A DNA stretch of 64,000 nt, taken from contig CM068583.1 in assembly GCA_035048485.1 (NCBI GenBank), positions 47,559,790 to 47,623,789 of the forward strand, given 5' to 3'. Both the position numbers and the translations under genes were made by a program. The DNA comes from Pteria penguin. Its lineage: Eukaryota > Mollusca > Bivalvia > Pterioida > Pteriidae. This document shows, in pieces, positions 37,911 to 50,600 of the stretch (position 1 is its first letter; every line of letters begins with the position of its first letter). The notes beneath the pieces are model-generated. The model saw only the letters and a program-made list of their open reading frames with translations, did not search any database and was not told where the DNA came from.

Positions 37911-39440
37911 TAAATGTCAAAATGTTTTTGACATACTGCTGTAATGATGGCATCCACAAGTTAAATGCTTTTGTTGTAAAAGAATCTTGTATTGTTCTGT
38001 TTAGGAAATTTGAAAAGTCAAGGCCACTTGACACCATTCATTGATTAGGGCACTTTGGAACTGGTGAAAGATAGTATACATCCCATTTCCAAGTTTATTT
38101 TTATATAGGGATTTGCCCTACACAGGAACAATAAAACAGTTTACCTTAATAACTATGGATAACGACATAACTATCACAGCAATCAAAAGAAGGAAAATCT
38201 CTTCCCCATTTCCCTGTCAAAAACATTCTTTGAACAAGTTCTTAATTAAACTTGATTTCAAAGTATGGTTCATCAAGGTCATAGAATGACCTTAGTTTTA
38301 ACATCAAGGTGGACGACACCAAACATTTCAGTTTGATAATACTGTTGGCAAAATCCACTGGTATTTCATACCGTCCCCTTCAACGTCTACACACACACAC
38401 ACACACACAGTGTGAAGGTGTTAAAATCCCATTCTCCCTGAGATAAATAAAACTCTGCAACTTAAATCAGCACGTTAAAAAATTGTAACACATATATGAA
38501 ATGTATACGCACAAATAACCATGAATGTTCTGACATAATAGTACAATAACAAAAAAGTTATGTAGATCTTTTATTTAGGCATTCTTATCACAGACAATAA
38601 CATATCAGGATGCACTGATTAGTATTGTATATAAATCAATATAATTTACATCATAAAAATCTAGCTACACTTATTTGTTAAACATATTAACCTAAATTCT
38701 TCTGAAAATAAAATAAGCATACCCAATAATTTTTAGTCATCTTACATTAAATAGCTAAGTAAGAAAATTAAACAGCAATTCTTTTTCACTTATGTAAAGA
38801 TTTCAAAGCTGATTCAAGCAGGATGCGACTGTATTGGAGGTTCACTGACTGATTCAGGATCAAAGTGTTTCAAGACCAGTAGTTAGTGACTTATAAGAAC
38901 TCAAGTCACACCATGAATGCAAATAAACCAGAATATGTCACTTAGGTACATGCACATATGTTATATGCTTTATCTCTTGCATTTACTAGACAGTATGTTG
39001 GAAACATTGGATATAAAAGATTTTGGGGGGTTTTGGGCTAAATGAAATCAAGTAATTCTATTTTGTCATTTAAACACTTCTGCATCACACAATTCTAAAA
39101 CAAAACAAAACAGATACTGAGATCATCATGCAAAACAACATCAAATTGATACATGATTTGTGTGTACAGATGCTTGATTCATAAAATGATCTCTATATTT
39201 AAATGTTTACTATTAAGAATCATATATTATATGTCATTAAACCTAATATATCCTTACTTATCACCATAAATAATAAATATATAAAAGATTTTGAAATTAG
39301 CGATTGATATTGAACTGCAGCTGTCTGGGTTAATTTCACAGATAATATAGCAAAGCTAATGTTTAAACATAAAGCTGCAATAATACATTATACTCAGTGA
39401 GCATAACTACTTGATGCATATCACAAATATGTATATGTAC
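37911..39440. other. Intergenic DNA with an AC microsatellite
   Basis: No gene recognised. (AC)n of about ten repeats lies at 38390-38409. Confidence 0.5.
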
Positions 39441-39442
39441 AA

Positions 39443-39650
39443 TGTATAACTTAATCATACAATATAAAGTAACATCAGCACAAGTGCTTGTAATCATACA
39501 ATATAAAGCAACATCAGCACAAGTGCTTGTAATCATACAATATAAAGCAACATCAGCACAAGTCCTTGTAATCATACAATATAAAGCAACATCAGCGCAA
39601 GTGCTTGTAATCATACAATATAAAGCAACATCAGCACAAGTCTGTGTAAT
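39443..39650. repeat. 39-bp tandem array (~5 units)
   Basis: The unit is AATCATACAATATAAAGCAA plus CATCAGCACAAGTGCTTGT. Because 39 is a multiple of 3 and the unit lacks stops, both strands show open frames with a 13-residue period (VIIQYKATSAQVL on +). There is no sign that it is translated. Confidence 0.9.
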
Positions 39651-40822
39651 TACAATGTTTCAATAACATTCAAATTGTTGATCTAAACATTGCATAAAGT
39701 GATTGTGCCGAGTAAAACTTCGTACACCCAGATTTCAGCTTGTGACACTCGTGGAATGCAATGCTTGGTCAATACATCGCATTATAATTACGAAAGAAAT
39801 CTCAAAGCAAAACATTCCACAGAAGGGAAATATTTCAAGAGAATGTCATAGCATGTCAAAAACACAATAGCTATGCAAAGAAAAAATAAATATTTCTCGT
39901 TATTTAGCTTAAACATAAATATAAACTTCAATGATCATTGGACTTGCATCAGAGAAAAAGTTTTGCACACATAAAATTACTTATTAGAATCACTGCACAT
40001 CTTCATACATTTCTCTACAGGACTATTTATTTTGATGTTTGTTTTCCTTTAAATTTCTCGTCATCAACAATCTAAATTGTTTTTGGAACACATTTGTATT
40101 TACATTAATTTTTTTTCATTCCAAAGACTCACAAAAATAAACATAGGTTACAGTCATAAAAACAATGAACAAGTACCTATCACTTAAGTCTGGGGTGGTT
40201 AAGGTTCTAAATCTAATATTTTGAATCCATTATATGACTTCACAAGCATCACATTTTCAACTAAAGTGCAATTAATGCATAGAATTTACTTTAAATGCAT
40301 CATGGATCCTTAATTACTCATTTTACAATAACGATAAACTTTCTACAAATTTCTTTACAAATAGCAAGAGATTCGTGTATAAAATCAAATTATTCATGCA
40401 TACAGTAGGCATTAAAAGATGCTTAATCTTCTAATATAACATGATGGTAACAAAATACCACAATGTACCGGTAGTTTAAATAAAAGAAATATGGTTTAAA
40501 ATATGTCATCATGAATTATATATACATGTAGCCATATTTCTACCTACAGTATATAATGAAACAACAAATACAGTAATTTATGAGAACAAAATATAGATAT
40601 CTCATTTTCCTTATTCTTTATACAATTTTATTTTTCTCAATGTAACAATTCAAACATTACAACATTCTGACATACCATATGTATTACAAATTGTTAAATT
40701 TAATTTTTTATATTTAGTAATTTATCCTCCAAAGGGAAATTGTTTCCAATAAATAAAGTTACACATTGTGGCATTTGAGTGTGACTTTATCTATAATTTT
40801 TTATACCATCTTGTGAAAGTAA

Positions 40823-40828
40823 TTTATT
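40823..40828 (-). terminator. Candidate polyadenylation signal of the RLR gene
   Basis: TTTATT on + is AATAAA on -, about 150 bases past the stop codon at 40977. Another occurs near 40626. The choice between them is inference. Confidence 0.4.
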
Positions 40829-40976
40829 CACCACATATTCATTGCCTTTAATGAATTTAGTTGAATGAAAATGATGATACATTTGTTCATATATGTGTAC
40901 TATTATAGTTATTTCAGTAATACACTCTGAGAGAGTGAAAACATATGACATTCAAGATACCTCATAGAATCACAAT

Positions 40977-41614
40977 TTAGAATTGGATAAGATTTTCCTT
41001 TTTGGATTGCTCTATCAGATCCTCTGTAGTCAACACAGGAACTACGAATGGAACACTTTTCCACTTTTTCTTGACATCTCTGTTGCCTACACTATCCTCG
41101 ATCATTAAATTCTCCACCTTCAGTATTGGAAACTGAGCTTTCTTGTAGATTGAAACATTACCCAGAATGCTGCCACATTCTTTACAGATTAATCTACCAG
41201 CACCACAGGTCAGGTTTTCATCTTGGAAAGTGGGAACAGGCACTCGTCTGGCTTCTACCCTTTCTTTAATGTCTGAGCAAATGGCTGCATGATGTGCATT
41301 CTGAATCTTTTTAACATCTTTCGCCATGCAAACAAAATTACTACACTTGACACACCTTAGGACGTAATCCCCTTGATGCACTGCTCGACCGTGAACATTA
41401 GCTGCTGCCAAATCACGTTCAGCCTTTGTGGCTTTCTGTATGTCTTCGATCTCTCTCATGAAGGTAGCTTTGCTTTTCTTAAATTGACCTCTGACTACTT
41501 TGATAGCTTCATTCATCATTACTTCTCTCATCTTATTCAGTTCTTCTTTTTCTGCTGTCTTTCCATTTTCTTCTGCTAAAACAACATACTTGCTGTCTTC
41601 TGCTCTACCTCTTC
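40977..41614 (-). CDS. RLR exon 15: pincer helices and C-terminal RNA-binding domain
   Basis: Residues 902-1113. After the end of motif VI ([17 protein letters not shown]) come two charged helices (pincer) and a C-terminal domain with Cys pairs CVKC and CKEC and a central HHA, the arrangement that coordinates zinc in RIG-I, MDA5 and LGP2 C-terminal domains. [13 protein letters not shown] matches the family's closing strand region. It ends KENLIQF and TAA. Confidence 0.93.
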
Positions 41615-44600
41615 CTACAAACATGATTATCTATTAAATTAATAACATTCTGCTACTGATGTATAAAGATGAATACCTATCTAGTTAAAAACATTCTGCT
41701 ATTGATATATAGCAATGAATACCTATCAAGTAATTCAATTCAGCTATTGATGTGTATAAAGATGAACATCTATCAAGTTAACAATTATTCAGCTATTGAT
41801 GTATGAAGTTGAATACCTATCAAGTTACTTATATTCAGCTATTGATGTATAAAGTTTAAGCATGACTTTTGTAATGCTAAAACTTAATGTTTAAACCATA
41901 TTGCTTAAACTGTAGATTTGATTTTATAACATTTTGTTTTATTGTACATGAATTTGCATCATGATAATCATTAAATATAATGTTATGTACTTTGAAACCA
42001 TTGTATGCCTTATCAGACAACTATCTCATAGACTTGTTATATTTTGCTAGTATTCCACCTTTTTGCCCCCTTAAGGTTCTTTTTTATGAAAAAAATTTAT
42101 TCCTTTTATCTTTTTCCTTATTTAGCTAGATACTGATAAAAATCATTTTTACTACTGGTACATGTACTACTTTACAGAGAACTGAATCTGTAAAACACTG
42201 AAGCTGACAGAAGAACAATAAATCAAAAGAGTTTTCTAGAGCCTCTGATAATTTATTATTTAGTTACATATTGGTATACACAATCTCCTTCAGTTATAAT
42301 CTATGCTGTCAGCTCTTTAACAACCTATGACTGTTACTTACCCCTTGACTGTACCATGGCTATTTCATTAGTCACATGATCATAGCGAATGATCAAGTTA
42401 CATTTCTGTATGTCTAAGCCTTCCTCTGCCACTGATGTAGCAATGATCAGCTTATGGCCACCTTCTCTGAATAAAGTAAGAGCATTATCCTGTGCCACTT
42501 TAGTCATGCCTGCAATAAATTAAAAAGATGTTTTGTGTAAATCAGTATGTCACTGTTAGTAACATTATTATCACATGAAAATACATTCTATAGCACACAA
42601 AATGTTACAAGTTGTTTGCAAGATATTTAGATGATGATACATGTACTTGTAACAAAAATATGATAAATATCAAAAAGCTGACCTTTGGAGTTTCTTTTAG
42701 CTTTTTAAAAGATACCTGTATTTAGCAAATTATGATAATGTAAATAAACACAGCAGTCAGGTTCATTATTTTCTGTATAGAATATGATATCTAAAATGAT
42801 TTTGATTCATTTAAAATTCTATTAATTTTAATACAATGTATGTAATTTCTCAAGGTGTTTCACCACTGCTAACCTCCTGAATCCTTTGATGCCTGAGCTC
42901 CAACAAACTGAACAGGTTTAAGTTGCTTCAATCCCTCTGTTTCCTTCATCCAGGTTTCTATGGCTTTACTGAGCTCCTGAGTTTTTACAAATACAATTCC
43001 TCTGGAGTCTGGTTTGTCTCGATAAGCCTCTATAATCATTTTCTGCAGTTCCAGCAACTTGGGATTATCATGATTTGGATCATCAGCACAATGCTTCAGT
43101 AAAGTTTTACTTTCTGGATTCACAGGATAAAAAGATAAGCATTATAAACTTTACCTTCTCTCCGATAACAGCAGCATAGCCAGACCTAATAGTCTATATA
43201 ATGATGAGTACACATGAGCATGACAGATGCTTTTCCACCTCTTCATTATTTCAAAGACAGACCTTTTTCACTTCCTTGCATAAGGGAGGATTTTACTAAT
43301 CATTGCCAATTAGTAATTACTCTTTTAATTCAAAGTCATTTAATCTGGCTTGAAGTTTAGATATACATGTATTTCTTTTCTTCTAGTTTGTGTTAATCTC
43401 AGTTATCAAAGCATAAATTACACAAAAGTAAAGACTAAGCAACACTGTGGAAATTTCTACTGGAAACTATAATCAATAAAAGATTATTGGTTGTATATAA
43501 AAATTTATTATAAATATTTAAAATACTCATTGAGTATGTTCAGCATTCAGTTATGCAAATAATGTAAGTTTTAATAAAATTCAGAACATGATCCTACTAT
43601 TAATGATTCCAGTACAATATATGTAGCATAAGACTTCAGAATACAAATGCCCCACACTAATTGTTGCCTTGGGTGATATTTCTTATCAGCTTTATTCCAT
43701 CTCATGTAAAAATCAAATAGGGACCATATAGACAAGTACATATATTATAAAATAACAAAAAGGTGGACAGAAAAAATAACTTTCGATGGTTTTGTATGTA
43801 GAAAGACAAGGGTTCAAATTTCCTTTGATGACAATTTGATTAAAAGCATTTCTATTTATTGTGATAGTGTATTTGCTGAATATACATAGTAAATACGTTA
43901 TAAATAGCAATGCTTTTAATCAGATTGCTTCTTGCAATTGTGATATATCATGAAAAAAATTGTATTTTGTAATGATAATCCTAAAACTAAGGGTCTATGC
44001 CCAAAAGTGTCCCCTGAATTGGACTTGAAACATATCGTTGCATTCACAGCATACAAGGAAATGGCTGACGGGTTTGGATGATCAATGACAAGACATCTGT
44101 AGAGGTTATTCAGCAAATAATAACCCTCCAAAACACTTGCAGTATTTATAGGTCTACAAATTTCAATTACTTTTATTCAGTTTCGAGAATGGCTTGGATA
44201 GTTTCATTGATGGGCGTCACAACAAAGAATAGGTAATATTACAGCAAGCAATAACTTATCAAGACTGATTCATGCTAAAGGTTCCAGATTTTAATTAATT
44301 TAAAGGTTTTTGACAACAGTCAGAATTCCTTCTAATATGCTGCCCTTTTAATTGTTTGGTATTTTCAAATGCATATCTGGAAAAAATATTAACGTAAATG
44401 TTATTATGTACGTTCACCATTATACATTTAGATACATGTTGTCTCACTAAATATTTTTCTCATACTTAATTTATCATTTTTTAAACAATTTAGAAGTTTT
44501 TGCAAATATTGCATATGATCATTGATAATGCATCTAAATGAAAAGAAATGGCACAAAACAAATAACCCTCAAGCAAACGACTCGATATTTAGACATTATT

Positions 44601-47600
44601 TCAAGATGCTTAAATGTACTTTCAACAGGTATACGCTGTATAGCCACAATCAATTGCAATGTTGTGGTAAATCGCCACAATTAACCATGGTGGTGGCAAA
44701 GTAGTGTACGGTTATTTGTGGCGAACCAGATATTCCACATCAAAATAGTCAGCTGCTATACACAGAGAATTGGACAATCTGCAATCTCTGTAGTGTAATA
44801 CAGAACTGTATTGCTTTTGTAACAGTAATAACAGGAACTGTCAGAAGATAACAAAGCTCCTCCAAATGGGAAAGAGTAATTCAATGAAATGATTTATATT
44901 TGAAATACAAAATTCCTATTAATTACAGGTCAAGGACAAAGCCTGGGTTAAAGATTTTGGAAATAAGGTGTCCAAGGTCAAGGTCACTACATCAAAAGCC
45001 ATGGTACCAATTGCATTAAAAGAAATTATCCCAGCCATTCTCTAAATTTTCTCATGATTTCACTGTTGCAAGAAGCAATCTGATTAAATACATATCTATT
45101 TATTCCAATTATCTACTACATATACCATGTATTCGCAGAATAGATAGAAATCCTTTCAATTGTCGTCAAAGTGAATTTGAACCCTTGTCAAACAAAATCA
45201 TCAAACATTTGGCCATGTAAAATAAATTCTATATTTCTCAAATACCTAATTGGGTCTCAAAAAAAAAATAATTGAATTTTCTTATCTTTGTTTGACAACA
45301 CATCCTTTATTAGTTGGGCAAGTGATGTATTTTTACAAATGGAAGAATCAACCAGTGCACAACTGTTTCTTCCTTAGTTAACATTAATGCTTAGAAGAAA
45401 GCTATCTTTCTCCCCCTCTCCCTGACATGGCCGCCATTTGCATCTGTATCCTTATTAGGGATACTTTCAAGTAAGGTCATAAAGACGTTTTTTTGGTAAC
45501 AGTGCAGTGATCAGAAAAACAAACTGGATCAATGGGGCTCAGACTTCAAAGAATTTCTGCAGTGAGGTAACAAAGTTTTGGTTGAGAAGTCCTTAATTTG
45601 CCTTCAGCTCTGACTCTGCACAATTTCTTACAATTTGTGGGACTGAGTCTATTGCGAAGTTTGGTAGCAATGATATTCTAAAGACCCAGCAAAAAACCAT
45701 GATCTTTTGGTGCCTGTAGCCTGTGTCACTGACAATCTTTGGAAAACCTGTATTGTAAACGTAGTTGAACCCGATGAAAATGTGTTTCACCTAAAATTAT
45801 AAGCCTAAACCCAAGTTATGTGGCTTTCACTCTAAAACGAAATAGATATGCATATGCCTCCATATGGCAAAATTTTGTCACTCACTGTCATATGATGTCG
45901 TACGTTGGCAGTATGTCAGGAGAACAACATGCCAGCATTTTGAGTTCACCGCTTGCATCCACTCATACGTCACAGCTCGATCATTCCATGCGTCGAGAAA
46001 TCTTGTGCATGCACAAAAATTCTCAATGTATGCTGACGAACGGCCCCTACACAGGGAACACATAATACATATATGCGTATTAATGGGGTTTCCAGTGCGA
46101 ACTCTCAACGTACAAATGAGTAACGTATGCGTAGTGTACGCTTACCCCGCTGTCAATGCACAGATTCTGTACTAGTTGTGAGTCTTTATGCTTTGACCTT
46201 GTAGTCTGAAATATCGGTGATTATATAAAAGTTTTATGAATGGATGTAGAAATAGTTATGGAATGCATAGAAAGATGACAAGAACAGTACTTTTCTGCAG
46301 TTCTGCAACATAAAATTTTTCATGAACGAAATTACGTTGCATGCAGTGTATATACAGACATGTGACCTGAAACTTTGACTGAAATTATGGAGATGTAGAA
46401 GCACAGTTATTGAGTAATGTGTAAATAAGTTATGTGATGTATTTCAATTTGTACTACATATGCACAGGGTACGCATATCATACAAAGAACATACGCAAGT
46501 GGTGCGCAGAGCATACATCAGTAATTACAAGCAGACTTACGCAGACTTGGTCAAATTTTTACAATTCGTTACACGTATGTGCGTCAATTCGTTATGGTGT
46601 GAAAGGGCATATAAGTGAAGTAGGAATATGTAGTTGATCTTGTAATTACCTGATTTACGATTACGACTAACATCTAGGACTGTTAGTAAATCAGGCTACT
46701 GATCCGGCTGTTTTTCAAGATAAGCTGATTGTGGAGTACATGCAACTTCACTAAAACGACCAATAGTGCTATTTACATTTAACAATGGATCAAAATGGAG
46801 AAATGGTGGCTATTTTTTCCAAAGCTACAATAAATACGACTGGTCGGCGCCAAATTTGAGCATGCGGTGGTGTCTGAGAAACATTTAAGAATTGATTTTA
46901 CATGGCCTTACCTTTTTCTGTTCGCATTTTTGTTATTTGATTAGATCAACTTTATATCCCCATTTGAATTTTATTTAAGATCCCATAAAGCAGATAAGAA
47001 ATATCATCAGAGGCAAAAATTAGTGTAGGGCATTTAAAGTAAAATATTGAACTACGGTTGACATATTAATAGATAATTGGGTCACCACGGATTGCCGCAA
47101 TGCTGCGATGATTCACCGCAATTGTTGCGGTAATACCGCATTAATGATAGGTAGGTTAAAGAGCAAATATCATTGCAATTCGTAGCCAAGACTTCAAAAA
47201 CGTCGCAGCAGTGATATGACAACCAACTGGACAATAGCCATTCTCTGTAGTGTATAGCCCATTTTTAAAGTTTTTGAAAAGTAAGTCAAAAATCCAAGAT
47301 AAAGGGTCACTAAGTCAAAAACTATGGTAACCAATGAAAGCAACTAATCTGAGGAATCTATATGTGAAACATGAAATCATATCTCTCACATTTCAATGTA
47401 TATAACCCAGGTTAATGTTTTTAACAATAATGCAGAAACCAGGAATATGACATTGGCTCTTTGGACATTTGTCCTGGAGATTTAAAAATTGTAATACTAT
47501 TTTTTGTTGTTCATTTGTAATAATGGTCACCAGTATATCTTTATATATATATATACTTACTATTGTATAGAATTCTCATTTTCTCATCTGTTTGATCTGC

Positions 47601-50600
47601 CTTTGTTTCTTGTAGTTTCTGTATTTCTCCCTCAATAAAAGCAAGTGAGTCTGAAGCTCGTGCATCATTGTAAACAATTAAAGCCCTGTTATAGATCTAA
47701 AAAATTCAAGAATTCATTGTAATGCATCAAGGCTAAATGAACCTATTAAAACCTAAACTGTAGTTTAATCAAAACAATTAGAGGAAACATGACAAGCAAG
47801 TTGACATAAAAGCAAATAATGTCTTAAAATTTGTTCTTTCAAACATCATAATTTCCAAGGCTAACAGTTCAGCTCAAAGGGTAAAATGCCAGACCTTCTA
47901 CAATGTCTTCCACTTTCCTGTCATAATGACTCTCCGTATATTATCAAATACAATCTATCTCCTTAAACATCAGTTTAGAACTCTTACTTTTATACATATA
48001 AGACACTTACATCAAGGTATACTCTACATGTATGGAAATATCTACGAGCAGTTTGGTCATATATCTTGGCTTGTTCTCTCCACAGATTACTGACCCACTG
48101 AGTAAACTGGTCACTTCCCTTTTCTACTGGGGGCTTAAAAGCATTTGCTGGCATTAGCTCATGGTCTGCAAGATAAAATACATGTAAACTACTGTCAGCA
48201 AGAATTCTGTTTAAAATATTAAGTAATAAATAATAATATAAATGATGATTGATATTTTGAACCTCAGTTAATTGAATACCAATGCTTAATAAATATTGTG
48301 GTTGATTTAAATCAGAAATATTTAGCACCGCCCTAATACAGTCCACAGAAAATATTCTTTCATACTCACATTCTGAGTTTTTCATATATCTCACAGTTGC
48401 ATCCATTATTTTGCCAATTATTTCTCCAAAATTGTTTTTCCTTCTTCCTGCAGCCTTTCTTGTTACTGAAAAAAACATGAACAGTACCACTTGTCCTGAA
48501 TAATTCATGAATAAAGTTTTTTACTGAAATACCTGAAAGTAAATTAACTTAAAGTATTCGTAGCAGTGTTTTGACAATGGAATATGAGTATTCTTAGATA
48601 TTTTGTAATATGCTGTACTTTATTCATACATGTATCAATTTAATTTCATGAATTGCTGGAACTAATGCAAGGCATTTCATATTTCTTGATACAGAGGTTC
48701 TTGCAAAAAATAAAATAGTTCAGAAGTAACGATGATTTACAATTTATTCAAAGAGACATAAAATCAAGTTTTCTACACCTATTACCCCTATAAGATAAAC
48801 AAACCTTGCTGAGGAATATTGACATGCTCTGCTAACTCTAGCTTATTGTTCACTACAGATGCTAATTCCTCAGCATCCATATTTGCCATCATTGTTTTGA
48901 TCCATTTTGTAGCTTTATCCAGTGTATCTGCTTTGCCTACTCCCACTGATGCTGTAAGTCCCACAATCTAGCATAGATAATAAGTATCAATGACTGATCT
49001 GAAACCCAGATGTAATGTTTGAGATTACGTGAAGCAGTGTTACATATTCTGTGGCAGGACTCTCTATATAACCTCAAACTTCTGACCTCATGGAAATATC
49101 CTATCTATGAGTAGCTTATTATCTAAAAATCCAAAGTGAAATTTTAACATCTACACCAGTTTCATATACTAACTTAGAGATTTATAGAACAAAACCAAAT
49201 AACCGAAAAGAAAGTAAGCGATTAGAGTCCTGTTAAGAGGGAGTCTCAATGAGCTATAATGAGTTAGAAATACCTGAGGAAGACTGTGTACCACAGTTTC
49301 TTGTGAAAATTTTAAGTCCATATAGTGGAACATGATCTTATTGTAAGAATGTTTGGCATGGGCATGGTGGCATTCATCAAATATCATCAAGGAAAATTGC
49401 TGAATTGTCACATCCTTCTCTGCTAGAGCATTCACTAAGATCTGAGCTGTGACGACCAAAATGTCCTTCCTGTTAAGTAAAAGGTCAAGTACAATGATAC
49501 ATGGAACATATATATCCACATCAGACTATTAATTCACTCAACATCTCATTGTTACCATGAGAGTAACGCATTAGAGCCTTAGCAAACAAAGAGGACTCTC
49601 ATCTACATCTCGTATATAGTTTGAATGGTATCTGTACATAGTCTCTGGATTCACTGAATTAACTAAAGTATAGAGTCTATGAGGTCCATCCAGTCACATT
49701 CATGTTGTACAAATTGCAATATCAATTAATAACAGTATGGAAAGTGGCCTGCTAGTTCTGTCCCATGGTATGATAAAAAAAATAACTGTATTAATGCAAA
49801 ATATTGCAATTTATGCCATACAATAAGGAAGGCATTTTCATCCTTCTAGTGGACATAAATCAAATGATGTGACCACTTTTTGAATGGAAAACATGCAATT
49901 TACAAAACTGTAGTACTTACGACTGTAGCCAAGAGGAGAATGTCTTCAATTTTTCAACTCTCTGTGTTTCTCCTGTGATCAGTTTGACTGTGCAACCCAA
50001 GTATTTCATGCATTGCTTAGCCTGTTGCTCAGCTAAAGCACTTTGTTCCACCAGGAACACTACCTTTGGAGTACGGATTCTACGAATTTTACGTCTGTGC
50101 TCCTAAATATATTTAAGAAATTCACAATGAATAAAATTCAAATTGTTCATCCTTTATGATTAGACATAGTACCATCAGTAAAATATCATAACAACCCTCC
50201 ACCCTCACCTCCACCAAGTATTTGGAAATTTACACACATATCTTTTTAGCAGCCAATTACATGTATATGCATATATGTATTGTGATATATTTATAGAATA
50301 AATGTCACAATTTGTGTTTATGTATGATAAATGCACTTGCTTTGTGTTGCATACCCTTAACAAAACTCAAATTATGACACTTATTCTATATATATATGTG
50401 CCAACATTGTCATTTTCATTTTTGTTGTCTGAAATCCCTGCCTTTTAGTTTAAAGGTACATTACAAATTAGGTCATCTTGGGTTCATTTTGCAGATCAGA
50501 ACAGCTGACACTGCTTGTCTTGTACATAGTAAATGCACTATGATGTCAGAAATGTTATTACTGGAAATTGCATTACACTCTAGATAGTTTAAGTACTTCA

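Noticed and set aside
39363..39666. Repeat proteins on both strands of the 39-bp array
   Set aside because: Openness on both strands follows from a stop-free 39-bp unit; no start context, splice site or known motif.
45820..46175. Overlapping open frames on both strands in RLR intron 12
   Set aside because: No motif, no splice context, and they overlap each other; likely repeat sequence.
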